Assembly: GCA_041609995.1 (NCBI GenBank)
Contig: JBFIPU010000030.1
Coordinates: 1-26,716 of the forward strand
Length of the DNA: 26,716 nucleotides
Direction of reading: 5' to 3'
From: JABDOU01 sp041609995
Lineage (GTDB): Bacteria; Actinomycetota; Acidimicrobiia; Spongiisociales; SHLN01
Position numbers and translations under genes: made by a program. The notes under the pieces are model-generated. The model searched no databases. It was not told where the DNA came from and saw nothing but the letters and a program-made list of their open reading frames with translations. Below, piece after piece: positions 15,482-23,811 of this stretch; positions within the stretch are counted from its first letter, which is position 1; each line of letters begins with the position of its first letter.

Positions 15482-16590
15482 GAAGTCCCCACCCGTGTCA
15501 CCACGAACGACTCATCCTGGAACCACAGTCCTCCGTGTCGATGCAAGACCTCCTCTGTTGCGTCGAGATAGGCGCCAGATTTCAGCACGTCGTTGACCCG
15601 CCCGGCGTCGATCTGAGCCACATACACGGCTGCATTCCAGGCGGCCAGCAACATGGAGGTCCCGATCCGGCCATCGACGTCTTCGGGCAGAGCGTGCATC
15701 TCATATCGGAACAGGGCTTCGGAGTCGCCCATTCCCTCGAAGGCGAACGCCGGCCCGCCGGCGTTGAGGACGCGGTCCAGATGCTCCACGAGAAGGTGGC
15801 GGGGGGTCGAGAATGGTTGCTCGCCGGGCCAGACGGATTCGATGATCTCCATCCCGGGGTCCAGACCGGTGGACTGGACGACAACCATCCGTCCTCGCGG
15901 GCCGAGGGCGCGCGCCATCGGTTCGAGCACTCGGTCCACCTTGAATTGGACCGGCGTGCGACTGCGGAATGGCTGGGCCGCAATCACCAGGTCGAAATCG
16001 CCAGCGGCCGATCCCTGACGGGGAATGATGTGGTCGAGGGCGAAAGCGTGATCCTCCCGGTACAGCACGACTACGGCCGGCCGCAGGTATCGCAGAGCTC
16101 CGCCGGGCGTCTCACTCTCGGTCTGCCAGCCCTCCTTGACCACGTCGCCCAGGTTTCGCAGCTGGGAGGCGAACTCGTGAGCCGTGGTTCCCGTCAGCGG
16201 AATGTCCCACCACTGGAGGCCAGACGGGTCGCCCGGTGCCACCATCGGAGCCTCGCGGTAATAGAGGTTCGTGATGACCAGCACGGTCTCGGGATGCTCG
16301 GCGAAACGGGCATCCAGCTTCGACAGACCGATTCGGGTGTCCTCCATGCTGATCTCTTTCCCCACGACGTAGTGTGGGATGGTCGGGAAGCGCCAATGCA
16401 TCTCTTCCAGCACGCTTCCGAGCACGGTGGCGTCGCCCATCCCGGCGTCAAAGATCTTCAGCGCCGGCGGCGTCGGATCCAGCCGCTCCAACTCCTGCCC
16501 GACCCGCCGGGCAATCGCCTCCTTTTCCGTCGTGGTGGTGACGAACAGCAGGTACTTCTCACGGTTGTCATAGAAGCGGAAGGAACTCAC
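15478..16590 (-). CDS. SAM-dependent methyltransferase-like protein of unknown function
   Basis: A 370-residue protein. The only recognisable motif is a Rossmann-type SAM-binding signature near residue 48 (IFDAGMGDATVLGSVL), preceded by a helix that begins YLLFVTTTTEKEAIARRV. Later conserved-looking blocks include VVGKEISMEDTRIGL, VLVITNLYYREAPM, FDLVIAAQPFRSRTPV and the C-terminal GTSMLLAAWNAAVYVAQID. I believe these mark a conserved but uncharacterised family, and I cannot assign a methyl acceptor. GTG 16590 has no clear Shine-Dalgarno. It is the first gene of the operon with the thioesterase and the two ABC half-transporters (4-base overlap), which suggests a shared role in making or exporting a modified compound. 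Confidence 0.7.
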   Translation of the reverse strand: MSSFRFYDNREKYLLFVTTTTEKEAIARRVGQELERLDPTPPALKIFDAGMGDATVLGSVLEEMHWRFPTIPHYVVGKEISMEDTRIGLSKLDARFAEHPETVLVITNLYYREAPMVAPGDPSGLQWWDIPLTGTTAHEFASQLRNLGDVVKEGWQTESETPGGALRYLRPAVVVLYREDHAFALDHIIPRQGSAAGDFDLVIAAQPFRSRTPVQFKVDRVLEPMARALGPRGRMVVVQSTGLDPGMEIIESVWPGEQPFSTPRHLLVEHLDRVLNAGGPAFAFEGMGDSEALFRYEMHALPEDVDGRIGTSMLLAAWNAAVYVAQIDAGRVNDVLKSGAYLDATEEVLHRHGGLWFQDESFVVTRVGTS

Positions 16591-16965
16591 GGGCAGAAAC
16601 TACCGGCTCGTACCCGCGTTGCGGCCTTCCAGGGAGCGGAGCGCGTGCCGAAACGGTGGTGATGGAACCCAGGCGATGCCCCGGCTGTGATCACCCGAAG
16701 CCGCTTCCGGCGGAGGGGGGCGCTCCTCCGGCCATGAACGCCCGCAACCCGCCGGGCTTCGACCAGGTGCTCGTCCTCGTGAAGATCGACCAACTGTGGT
16801 CGGCGGCCGTCGCCGATCCCCGGGACGCGCTGGGATGCGTGGGACTCGGCCTGGCCGGTCTGGTGGGGCGTTGAGGTCGACCCACTGTTCTTCATCCTGC
16901 TCGCCGATCGCTGTATCCGCCGGTGCATCCCTGCGGGCGGCAATCCTCGGAGAGACGTTCCGGTC
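16591..16965. other. Intergenic stretch without a supported gene
   Basis: These 375 bases separate the stop of ppsA from the start of the methyltransferase-like gene; both are on the minus strand. Short frames exist on both strands, but none has a ribosome binding site, recognised domain or convincing composition. The region should hold the promoter of the methyltransferase/thioesterase/ABC operon and the 3' end of the ppsA transcript. No clear terminator was found, only a weak 5-bp stem at 16952-16967 touching the ppsA stop. Confidence 0.5.
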
Positions 16966-19347
16966 TCACTGCCGGATCAGTTTGGCCTCCAGCTCGGCCA
17001 CTCGGGCTACGGTCGTGAGCAGGGCGTCGTGGTTCAGGCTCAGTGACGATATGCCGCGTTCGACCAGGAACTCGGCAAACTCCGGATAGTCGGAGGGGGC
17101 CTGCCCACAGATGCCGACCGGTTTGCCGGCGGCGTGGGCGGCTTCGAGGAGCATGGCGCATGCCCGCATCACAGCCGGATCGAGCTCGTTGAAGGCGTGG
17201 GCCACGCGCTCGGAGTCGCGATCGACGCCGAGCGTCAGCTGGGTGAGGTCGTTGCTCCCGATGGAGAAGCCGTCGAAGAGCTCGGCGAAGGCGGCTGCGT
17301 TGAGGACGTTGGAGGGAAGCTCTGCCATGACGAGGATTTGCAGACCATCCTCTCCTCGCCGCAAGTCGTGCTTGCCGAGCAGGTCGAGCACCGCCTGGCC
17401 CTCCTCGGGGCTGCGGCAGAAGGGAACCATGACGTGGAGGTTCTTCAATCCCAATACTTGTCGAACGCGCAGGACGGCCTCGGCCTCCATTTCGAAGGCG
17501 GGCTGGTAGGAGGGGTCAACGTACCGGCTTGCTCCTCGCCAGCCGATCATCGGGTTTTCCTCGTACGGCTCGAAGCTGGATCCGCCCACGAGGTTGCGAT
17601 ACTCGTTGGTCTTGAAGTCTGAGAATCGGAGTATCACCGGGCGGGGGTAGAAGCCGGCGGCGATTGTGGCGATCCCTTCGCTCAGCGCATGTACGAAGAA
17701 CTGCCCCCGGCTCTCGAAGCCGTGGGTGATGTCGTCGATGGCGCGCTGCTCCTCGCGGGTCAGGGTCGCATACTCCAGGAGCGCCATCGGATGGACCTGC
17801 ACGGCATTGGCAAGGATGAACTCCATGCGGGCGAGCCCGACCCCCGCCACCGGCAGCATGCCGAGGGTGTAGGCCTGATCCGGATCGCCCAGGTTCACCA
17901 TGATCTGCGTCCGGGTGGTGGGCAGGGCATCCAGGTCGATCTCCTCGACGGTGAACGGTACGGCTCCTTCATACACTTTGCCGACGGCGCCCTCGGCGCA
18001 GGAGACGGTGATCGCTTCACCACCCGGGACCCCACGGCGAGCTCCCGACGCTCCGACGATGGCAGGGATCCCGAGTTCTCTGGCCACGATTGCGGCGTGG
18101 GCGGTGCGGCCGCCGTGCTCGGTGACGATGGCGGCCGCCTTCTTCATGATGGGTTCCCAGTCCGGATCGGTGGTCGAGGTGACGAGCACGTCGCCGGTCG
18201 CCACCCGGTCGATATCGCCCGGGTCATCGACGACGCGGGCGATCCCGGTCGCCGCCGCCGAGCCGATCGCGATACCTGTCGTGAGCACCGGGCCGGTGCC
18301 GGTGATCTGGTACTGGCGGATCAAACCCTTGGCGGCCTGGCTGTGGACCGTTTCGGGCCGGGCCTGGACCACGAACAACTGTCCCGTGATGCCGTCCTTG
18401 GCCCATTCGATGTCCATCGGCATGTCCACGCCGGTGCGCTCGGTGTAGTGGCGCTCGATCACCTCGCCCCACTGTGCCAGTTGCATGATCTCGGCGGCTT
18501 TGAGCGTGCGAACGGCGCGCAACTCCGAGCGGGTCGGCTCATTTACGATGCGGTGGCCTTCCTCGCTGTAGCGCATGGTGAGCTCTTTCGCCCCAATGCT
18601 GGACCGGATGATGGAGGCATGACCCTTGCGCATGGTTGGCTTGTGGATGTGGAACTCGTCGGGGGTGGAACGGCCCTGGACGATGTTCTCGCCCAGCCCC
18701 CAGATCGAGTTGATCACGATCACATCTCGGAACCCGCTGTCCGGGTCCAGCGTGAACATGACGCCGCTGACGCCGGAATCAGACCTCACCATGTGCTGCA
18801 CACCCGCTGACAACGCCACCGCCATGTGGTCGAACCCCATGTCCTGGCGGTAGCTGATGGCGCGGGCGGTGAACAGGCTGGCAAACGCCTTCTTCACCGA
18901 ATGCAGCAGCGGTGCGTCTCCGACCACCATCAGGAACGACTCCTGCTGGCCGGCAAACGAGGCGGTGGGCAGGTCCTCGGCGGTGGCGGACGACCGCACG
19001 GCCACCGGCACCGGATGACGATCGCCTCCCAGGCGACGATAGGCGTCCACCACCTGCTGCTCGAAGTCGGCGGAGAAGCGACCAGCGAGGATGAGATCGC
19101 GGACCTGAGTGGCGACCGGGGCCAGGTTGTCTTCCGACAGCCCGGCCAGCAGCGCCGCGATCGGCTGGTGCAGCCCGTTTTCGTCGAGAAACATCCGGTA
19201 GGCGTCAGCTGTGGTCGCAAAGCCGTTCGGGACCGCCACGCCTTCTTGCGTCAGATGTGAGTACATCTCGCCCAGTGAGGCATTCTTGCCTCCCACCGAC
19301 CCCACGTCGGCCGACCCGATCTCCTCGAACCATCTGATGTATTTCAC
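16966..19347 (-). CDS. ppsA: Phosphoenolpyruvate synthase
   Basis: A 793-residue protein of the normal length for PEP synthase (pyruvate, water dikinase), which makes PEP, AMP and phosphate from pyruvate and ATP for gluconeogenesis. It has three domains. The N-terminal ATP-grasp domain begins IGSADVGSVGGKNASLGEM and includes VPVAVRSSATAEDLPTASFA. The swivelling phosphohistidine domain has the catalytic His417 in GGRTAHAAIVAREL. The C-terminal PEP/pyruvate barrel includes VMAELPSNVLNA, GFSIGSNDLTQ and the active-site Cys747 in GICGQAPSDYPEF. GTG 19347 is preceded by AAAGGAG at about 6 bases. It stands alone with a long structured leader (19348-19706) and has no PpsR regulator beside it in the window. 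Confidence 0.95.
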   Translation of the reverse strand: MKYIRWFEEIGSADVGSVGGKNASLGEMYSHLTQEGVAVPNGFATTADAYRMFLDENGLHQPIAALLAGLSEDNLAPVATQVRDLILAGRFSADFEQQVVDAYRRLGGDRHPVPVAVRSSATAEDLPTASFAGQQESFLMVVGDAPLLHSVKKAFASLFTARAISYRQDMGFDHMAVALSAGVQHMVRSDSGVSGVMFTLDPDSGFRDVIVINSIWGLGENIVQGRSTPDEFHIHKPTMRKGHASIIRSSIGAKELTMRYSEEGHRIVNEPTRSELRAVRTLKAAEIMQLAQWGEVIERHYTERTGVDMPMDIEWAKDGITGQLFVVQARPETVHSQAAKGLIRQYQITGTGPVLTTGIAIGSAAATGIARVVDDPGDIDRVATGDVLVTSTTDPDWEPIMKKAAAIVTEHGGRTAHAAIVARELGIPAIVGASGARRGVPGGEAITVSCAEGAVGKVYEGAVPFTVEEIDLDALPTTRTQIMVNLGDPDQAYTLGMLPVAGVGLARMEFILANAVQVHPMALLEYATLTREEQRAIDDITHGFESRGQFFVHALSEGIATIAAGFYPRPVILRFSDFKTNEYRNLVGGSSFEPYEENPMIGWRGASRYVDPSYQPAFEMEAEAVLRVRQVLGLKNLHVMVPFCRSPEEGQAVLDLLGKHDLRRGEDGLQILVMAELPSNVLNAAAFAELFDGFSIGSNDLTQLTLGVDRDSERVAHAFNELDPAVMRACAMLLEAAHAAGKPVGICGQAPSDYPEFAEFLVERGISSLSLNHDALLTTVARVAELEAKLIRQ

Positions 19348-19437
19348 GACGCGCTCCTTTCCGACGCGAGCGTAGCGGGCGGTGCCGGGCTCGACCAGGG
19401 GCGACGGACCCTGTCGGGAGGGTCAACGGCGTCATCG

Positions 19438-19462
19438 GTGCCGCGCGGCTGCCGCGCGGCAC
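19438..19462 (-). promoter_or_regulatory. 11-bp GC hairpin in the ppsA leader (hairpin B)
   Basis: The arms GTGCCGCGCGG and CCGCGCGGCAC are perfectly complementary around a 3-base loop, about 90 bases upstream of the ppsA start codon. No T tract follows in the ppsA direction, so a simple intrinsic terminator is unlikely. It shares the 7-base module GTGCCGC/GCGGCAC with the hairpin at 19531-19567. Whether it is transcribed with ppsA is not shown. Confidence 0.55.
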
Positions 19463-19530
19463 GCGAGAAACACACAGGGGTTGGCGTGGGCGTGTTGCGA
19501 ACGGGAAGGCCGGGTGTGGACGGTGTGCCT

Positions 19531-19567
19531 GCGGCACCCGCCGGGCTAGAAGTCCAGCGGGTGCCGC
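19531..19567 (-). promoter_or_regulatory. 11-bp GC hairpin in the ppsA leader (hairpin A)
   Basis: The arms GCGGCACCCGC and GCGGGTGCCGC are perfectly complementary with a 15-base loop, about 185 bases upstream of ppsA. Its GCGGCAC and GTGCCGC modules recur in hairpin B (19438-19462), so the arms could re-pair between hairpins. It could be a regulatory leader element or a copy of an intergenic repeat. Confidence 0.5.
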
Positions 19568-19706
19568 TCGCTCACCACCTCTCTCGGCAACAAGAAGGTA
19601 GCAGCGATCTGACGCGATCGTAGAGGCGGCGGTCACAAGCGACCGGACCCCGAAGAGCTCTGGCCGGCAGCGGTCGTCGAGGATGCCGACGCCCCGCCGC
19701 GCGAAG

Positions 19707-19736
19707 AACCCCCGGACGCATTGGCCCGGGGGTTCG
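19707..19736 (-). terminator. Terminator hairpin at the end of the Pot operon
   Basis: The arms GAACCCCCGG and CCGGGGGTTC are perfect 10-bp complements with a 10-base loop, only 6 bases past the potD stop codon. On the minus strand the hairpin is followed by TTCTTCGCG, a short T-rich run. Position and strength make it the likely transcription end of the operon. Confidence 0.75.
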
Positions 19737-19742
19737 TTCGAT

Positions 19743-20876
19743 TCAGCCCTTGGCAGCGGTGAAGTTGTCCTGGATCACCAGGGCGAGATCACCGGTGTTG
19801 GGGATCAGCTCCAAATTGGCCTCGACCTCGGGCGGCGGATAGATCGCCGGGTCCGAGGTGATGTCCTCGGTGATGAACGGGTTCGCCGCCTCGTTGGGGC
19901 TGGCGTAGAACGTCCAGTTGGTGAGCTGGGCGCCCCGCTCGGCGTCGAGCAGGAAATCCATCATCGTGTGGGCGGAGCACACCGCCTGGGCGGTCGTCGG
20001 TATGGACATGTTGTCCACCCACCGGACGCCGCCTTCCTTCGGGATGACATACGCATAGTCCTCCCAGGCGTCGGCCTCGTCGAAGGAGAGGAAGAACCCA
20101 CCGGACCAGCCGTGGGCGATGTCGACCTCGCCGTTGACCAGGTCGTCTCCGAAGTTCACCGAGTCGTATTTCGCCAGTCGCTCGTTGGTGGCCTTCAGCA
20201 ACGCACCTGCCTCTTCCAGGGCCTGGGTGTTGTTGTTGTCGATCACGTCCACGATCGAGTAGCCCAGGTACTTGAGGGCGGCCGCGTTGGCCTCTACCGC
20301 GTCGTCGAGAAGGGAGATGCGCCCCTGGAACTGGCTGGAGACCTCCGGGTCGAAGATCATGGACCAGCTCGGCTCGTCTTCCATGCCGAGAGCCTCGAGC
20401 GCCGCATAACTCACGCCGATGCCGGTCGTACCCCACTGATAGGCCAGCGAGAACTTGCCTTCAGGGTCATACGGCGGGTTCTGGAATGCCGCTCCCAGGT
20501 TCTTGGCGTTGGGGACGGCGTCGCGGTTGATCTCGACCAGCAGGCCTTCCTGGCGCATCGTGTCGACCATGTAGTCGGAGGGGATGACGAGGTCATACAC
20601 GGCGCCGCCGGCCTCGACCTGGGCCAACATCGCCTCGTTCGATTCGTACTCGGTGTACTCGACCGAGATCCCGTACTGCTCCTCGAACTCTGTGATGAGA
20701 TCGGGATCCATGTATTCGGTCCAGTTGTAGAAAGAGAGGTCACCGTCGGTCTGGCCGGGCTCGCAGTTGGCGGCCTGGGCGTTGAGGTCTCCCTCCGCCC
20801 CGCCGTCACCGCACGCCGCCGCCACCAGCGACAACGCCAGCAACGCGGCGGTGATTCTCCAAGAGCGGGATTTCAT
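19743..20876 (-). CDS. potD: Spermidine/putrescine-type ABC substrate-binding lipoprotein
   Basis: A 377-residue PotD-like periplasmic-type binding protein. The signal peptide ends in a lipobox with Cys22 (LVAAACG), so it should be a membrane-anchored lipoprotein on the outer face of the cell membrane. The mature N-terminus has the PotD hallmark LSFYNWTEYMDPDLITEFEE, later VIPSDYMVDTMRQEGLL, and a C-terminal domain with IPTTAQ and FYASPNEAANPFI. Residues of the DYMV and NWTEY segments belong to the polyamine pocket in known PotD/PotF proteins. AGGAGGAG precedes the ATG. It is the last gene of the operon, 114 bases after potC, and is followed directly by a terminator. The ligand may be spermidine, putrescine or a related cation. 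Confidence 0.9.
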   Translation of the reverse strand: MKSRSWRITAALLALSLVAAACGDGGAEGDLNAQAANCEPGQTDGDLSFYNWTEYMDPDLITEFEEQYGISVEYTEYESNEAMLAQVEAGGAVYDLVIPSDYMVDTMRQEGLLVEINRDAVPNAKNLGAAFQNPPYDPEGKFSLAYQWGTTGIGVSYAALEALGMEDEPSWSMIFDPEVSSQFQGRISLLDDAVEANAAALKYLGYSIVDVIDNNNTQALEEAGALLKATNERLAKYDSVNFGDDLVNGEVDIAHGWSGGFFLSFDEADAWEDYAYVIPKEGGVRWVDNMSIPTTAQAVCSAHTMMDFLLDAERGAQLTNWTFYASPNEAANPFITEDITSDPAIYPPPEVEANLELIPNTGDLALVIQDNFTAAKG

Positions 20877-20990
20877 GACTGTCTCCTCCTCAGATCCAGT
20901 ATGGGTTTGGCATGGTTGTTCGTCGCACCCAGATGCGTGTGCCTGTGCGCAAGTGGTTCGTTTGTGCGTTTGTCTTCTCGTTGTGTGCGT

Positions 20991-21836
20991 CTACTCGCGC
21001 GCCATTTCCGTTGATCGTCCGGGACCCCGCTGCACCAGCAGCGACCCGGCCACGAGGGCGATGGACGCGATCAGCATAACCGTCGACAGCGCATTGATCG
21101 CGGGCGACACGCCTCGACGCACGAGGCCGAAGACGTACACCGGCAGCGTGGTCGAACCGGGCCCGGCGACGAAGGAAGTCACCACCACATCGTCCAGTGA
21201 CAGGGTGAGGGCCAGGAGCGCCCCGCCCAGCACACCCGGCATGATCAGAGGAAGGGTCACTCGGCGGAACGTCTGCCACCGGTCGGCGTAGAGGTCGCGA
21301 GCTGCCTCCTCCAGGCTCTTGTCCAATTGTCCCAGCCGGGCCCGTACGACGACGGCCACGAAGGAGATGTTGAACGCGATGTGGCTGAGGGCGATCGTGC
21401 CGATACCCAGTGACAGGCGGGGGCCGAACGTATCGACCAGGGCGAAGACCCGGGCGAAGAACAAGAGCATCATCACCGCCATCGTGACATCGGGAATGAT
21501 GATGGGCAGGTAGAGCAACCCGTCCAATGTGCGATTGCCCCGAAACCGGTACCGATCGATCGCCAATGCCGCGGCCGTGCCGATGATCGTCGAGATCACT
21601 GTGGAGATCGCCGCGACGACCAGCGAGTTCCTCAGTGCATCCCACACCTCGGGGTTGGAGAAGATGTTGGCGTACCAGGTGGTTGAGAAGCCACCCCAGA
21701 TCCCTACCCGCGACGAGGCGTTGAACGAGAAGATGACCAGGGTGATGATCGGCAGGTAGAAGAAGGCGTAGACAAACCAGGCGTTGCCGGCCAGAGCTTT
21801 TTCGAGCAGGCTGCCGGGGCGAATGCCGAACCTCAT
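20991..21836 (-). CDS. potC: Polyamine-type ABC transporter permease C
   Basis: A 281-residue inner-membrane permease with about six hydrophobic helices. The EAA loop that contacts the ATPase is visible as EEAARDLYADRWQTFRRVTLP followed by PGVLGGALLAL. The LSLDDVVVTSFVAGPG segment is typical of PotC. ATG 21836 overlaps the potB stop as ATGA; longer in-frame starts would lie in potB. With PotB it forms the channel of the importer. Confidence 0.92.
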   Translation of the reverse strand: MRFGIRPGSLLEKALAGNAWFVYAFFYLPIITLVIFSFNASSRVGIWGGFSTTWYANIFSNPEVWDALRNSLVVAAISTVISTIIGTAAALAIDRYRFRGNRTLDGLLYLPIIIPDVTMAVMMLLFFARVFALVDTFGPRLSLGIGTIALSHIAFNISFVAVVVRARLGQLDKSLEEAARDLYADRWQTFRRVTLPLIMPGVLGGALLALTLSLDDVVVTSFVAGPGSTTLPVYVFGLVRRGVSPAINALSTVMLIASIALVAGSLLVQRGPGRSTEMARE

Positions 21837-22750
21837 AGCTCGCGGGCTCCACCCCGCTGGCGGGCGATCAGGGCCGCCAGCATGATGATCATGATCACGA
21901 TCGACAGGGCCGAGCCGAACGGCCAGTTGCGCGCTTGCTGGAACTGCCGCACGACGTAGGAGCCGAGCATCACGGTCTTGGCTCCCCCGAGGATCTCGGG
22001 GGTCACATACGCACCGAAGCTGGGGACGAACACCAGAAGCGAGCCGGCCAGGATGCCGGGCCGGGTCAGCGGCAACGTGACTTTGCGGAACGCCGTCCAC
22101 CCATCGGCATATAGATCGCGGGCCGCCTCCACCAGCCGCCAATCCATTCGTTCGATGGCGGCATACAGCGGCAGGATCATAAAGGGCAGAAACCCGTAGA
22201 TGAGACCGATCATCACGGCCACCGGTGTGAACAGGACCCGCAGAGTCCCGAGACCCATGGCCTCGCTGGCGAGGGCGATGGGCCCGTCGGAGCCGAGCAG
22301 AAAGCGCCAGGCATAGGTGCGGATGAGGAAGTTGGACCAGAACGGAATCATCACGAACACGAGCAAGATGTTGCGGACCGCCCGGCTGCGGGTGGCGATG
22401 TAATAGGCGAATGGATATGCCACGGCGAGGCAGAGGATTGTGGTGAGCAAGGCGATCCAGGCCGACCGCCACACGATGCTGACGACGAGCGGATCGAGCA
22501 GTTTTTCGTACGAACCGAGGTTCCAGTCGCTCAGCCGGGTGCTTCCCGTCGGCGAGCGGGTGGCAAAGGAGTAGATGCCCACGATGAAGAACGGGACCAC
22601 GAACAGGAGCAGCAGGTAGAGCATTGCCGGGAGTCCCAACAGAAAGCCGCGGCGTCGCTCGGCGGCTTCCGCCTCGGCCTCGAGGCCCCCGCCACCGACC
22701 GTCATCTCTTCGGGGGGGTGCTGGTCTTCGGGGGTGAGGACGACGGTCAT
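21833..22750 (-). CDS. potB: Polyamine-type ABC transporter permease B
   Basis: A 305-residue permease with an acidic, Glu/Ala-rich cytoplasmic N-terminus (about 1-35) and then about six membrane helices, starting LLGLPAMLYLLLLFVVPFF. The PotB motif FWSNFLIRTYAWRFLL and the EAA loop EAARDLYADGWTAFRKVTLP are clear. ATG 22750 overlaps the potA stop by 4 bases. The EAARDLYADxW sequence is nearly identical in PotC, as expected for a heterodimeric channel served by one ATPase pair. Confidence 0.93.
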   Translation of the reverse strand: MTVVLTPEDQHPPEEMTVGGGGLEAEAEAAERRRGFLLGLPAMLYLLLLFVVPFFIVGIYSFATRSPTGSTRLSDWNLGSYEKLLDPLVVSIVWRSAWIALLTTILCLAVAYPFAYYIATRSRAVRNILLVFVMIPFWSNFLIRTYAWRFLLGSDGPIALASEAMGLGTLRVLFTPVAVMIGLIYGFLPFMILPLYAAIERMDWRLVEAARDLYADGWTAFRKVTLPLTRPGILAGSLLVFVPSFGAYVTPEILGGAKTVMLGSYVVRQFQQARNWPFGSALSIVIMIIMLAALIARQRGGAREL

Positions 22751-23811
22751 GTTTCCAAGACCGCCGCCGAGCTCGGATCCCAGTACACGACCACCCGCTC
22801 CCCCGGCTCCAATAGGGCGAGGCCGGGCCGGTTCTCCTGCCGAACGTCGAGAAGCCCGGCCGGTGTGGACACCTCGTAGTAGTAGGACTCGCCGAAATAC
22901 ACCCGGCGGCCGATCGTGCCCTCCACCCGGCTGGCCCCGTCCGGCACCTGATCGTCGGACCGGCTGATGCGGAGCTGTTCGGGCCGGAGCGCCACGTTGA
23001 CCGGGGTGCCGGCCGCCACCGCGTGGTCCAGGGGTAGCACGTAACCACCCCCCAGCGTGACGGCGCCATTGGACACCACGCCATCGAGCAGGTTGATCTC
23101 GCCGATGAAGTCGGCCACGAAGCGCGACTGCGGATGCTCGTAGATGTCGGTGGGAGTGCCGACCTGGAGCAATGATCCCTCGTTCATCACGCCCAGCCGG
23201 TCCGACATGGTGAGCGCCTCCTCCTGGTCGTGCGTGACGTAGATGAACGTGATTCCCACCCGTTCCTGGAGCTCCTTCAGCTCGATCTGCATCGCCTGCC
23301 GGAGCTTGAGGTCGAGCGCCCCCAGCGGCTCGTCCAGCAGCAGCACTTCGGGCTCGTTGACGAGGGCCCGGGCCAGCGCCACCCGCTGCTGCTGTCCCCC
23401 CGAGAGCTGTTCCGGCAGGGCATCGGCCCGGTGCCCGAGTTGCACCTGGTCGAGGGAACGCCGAACGCGTTCCTCGATCTCGGAGCCGGGCACCTTCTTC
23501 ATGAGCAGCCCAAACCCGACGTTCTCGGCCACATTCATGTGAGGAAAGAGGGCGTAGCTCTGGAAAACCGTGTTGACGGGCCGCAGGTCCGGTGGTTCGA
23601 GGCCCACTTCCCGTCCATGGATCTTGATGCTGCCCTCGGTGGGATACTCGAAACCGGCGATCATCCTCAGCGTGGTGGTTTTGCCGCAACCCGAGGGCCC
23701 CAGCAGGGAGAAGAACTCGCCGTCTCCGATATCGAGGTCGATGTCGTCCACCGCCACCAGATCACCGAATCGTTTGGTGACGCCTTCCAGGTGAACGGCC
23801 GATTCGGCCAT
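22747..23811 (-). CDS. potA: Polyamine-type ABC transporter ATP-binding protein
   Basis: A 354-residue ATPase of the PotA/FbpC-type importer class. It has Walker A GPSGCGKTT (38-46), Q-loop TVFQSYALFPHMNV, signature LSGGQ (136-140), Walker B VLLLDEP with Glu161, and switch His194 in THDQEEAL. From about residue 245 a regulatory TOBE domain follows, including NVALRPEQLRIS and GRRVYFGESYYYEV. It energises uptake with PotB, PotC and PotD. The start overlaps the amidohydrolase stop by one base (TGATG), so the transporter is translationally coupled to the enzyme genes upstream. Confidence 0.94.
   Translation of the reverse strand: MAESAVHLEGVTKRFGDLVAVDDIDLDIGDGEFFSLLGPSGCGKTTTLRMIAGFEYPTEGSIKIHGREVGLEPPDLRPVNTVFQSYALFPHMNVAENVGFGLLMKKVPGSEIEERVRRSLDQVQLGHRADALPEQLSGGQQQRVALARALVNEPEVLLLDEPLGALDLKLRQAMQIELKELQERVGITFIYVTHDQEEALTMSDRLGVMNEGSLLQVGTPTDIYEHPQSRFVADFIGEINLLDGVVSNGAVTLGGGYVLPLDHAVAAGTPVNVALRPEQLRISRSDDQVPDGASRVEGTIGRRVYFGESYYYEVSTPAGLLDVRQENRPGLALLEPGERVVVYWDPSSAAVLET

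Larger units (their letters stand above)
19348..19706. other. ppsA leader and promoter region
   Basis: About 360 bases without a supported gene, between the Pot operon terminator and ppsA (both minus strand). It holds the two GC hairpins listed separately and a good ribosome binding site (AAAGGAG) next to ppsA. A frame on the minus strand (19205-19636) runs through it into ppsA but has the Arg/Pro-rich composition of a chance high-GC frame. No confident promoter was identified. Confidence 0.55.

Noticed and set aside
16656..16874. A 72-codon plus-strand frame between ppsA and the methyltransferase-like gene.
   Set aside because: It has no ribosome binding site, no recognised domain and competing frames on the other strand; composition alone does not support it.
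19541..19557. Resemblance of the hairpin A loop (CTGGACTTCTAG on the minus strand) to a selenocysteine tRNA anticodon arm.
   Set aside because: No acceptor stem, D arm or T arm could be paired around it; the resemblance is limited to about ten bases.
19683..21014. A 443-codon plus-strand frame antisense to potD.
   Set aside because: The minus strand carries a clear lipoprotein signal, PotD motifs, a ribosome binding site and a terminator; the antisense frame has no support.
21836..23084. Extended in-frame starts for potC and potB, which would give 600-700-residue proteins.
   Set aside because: The extensions are out-of-frame readings of the upstream Pot genes; ATG codons in ATGA overlaps give proteins of normal permease length.
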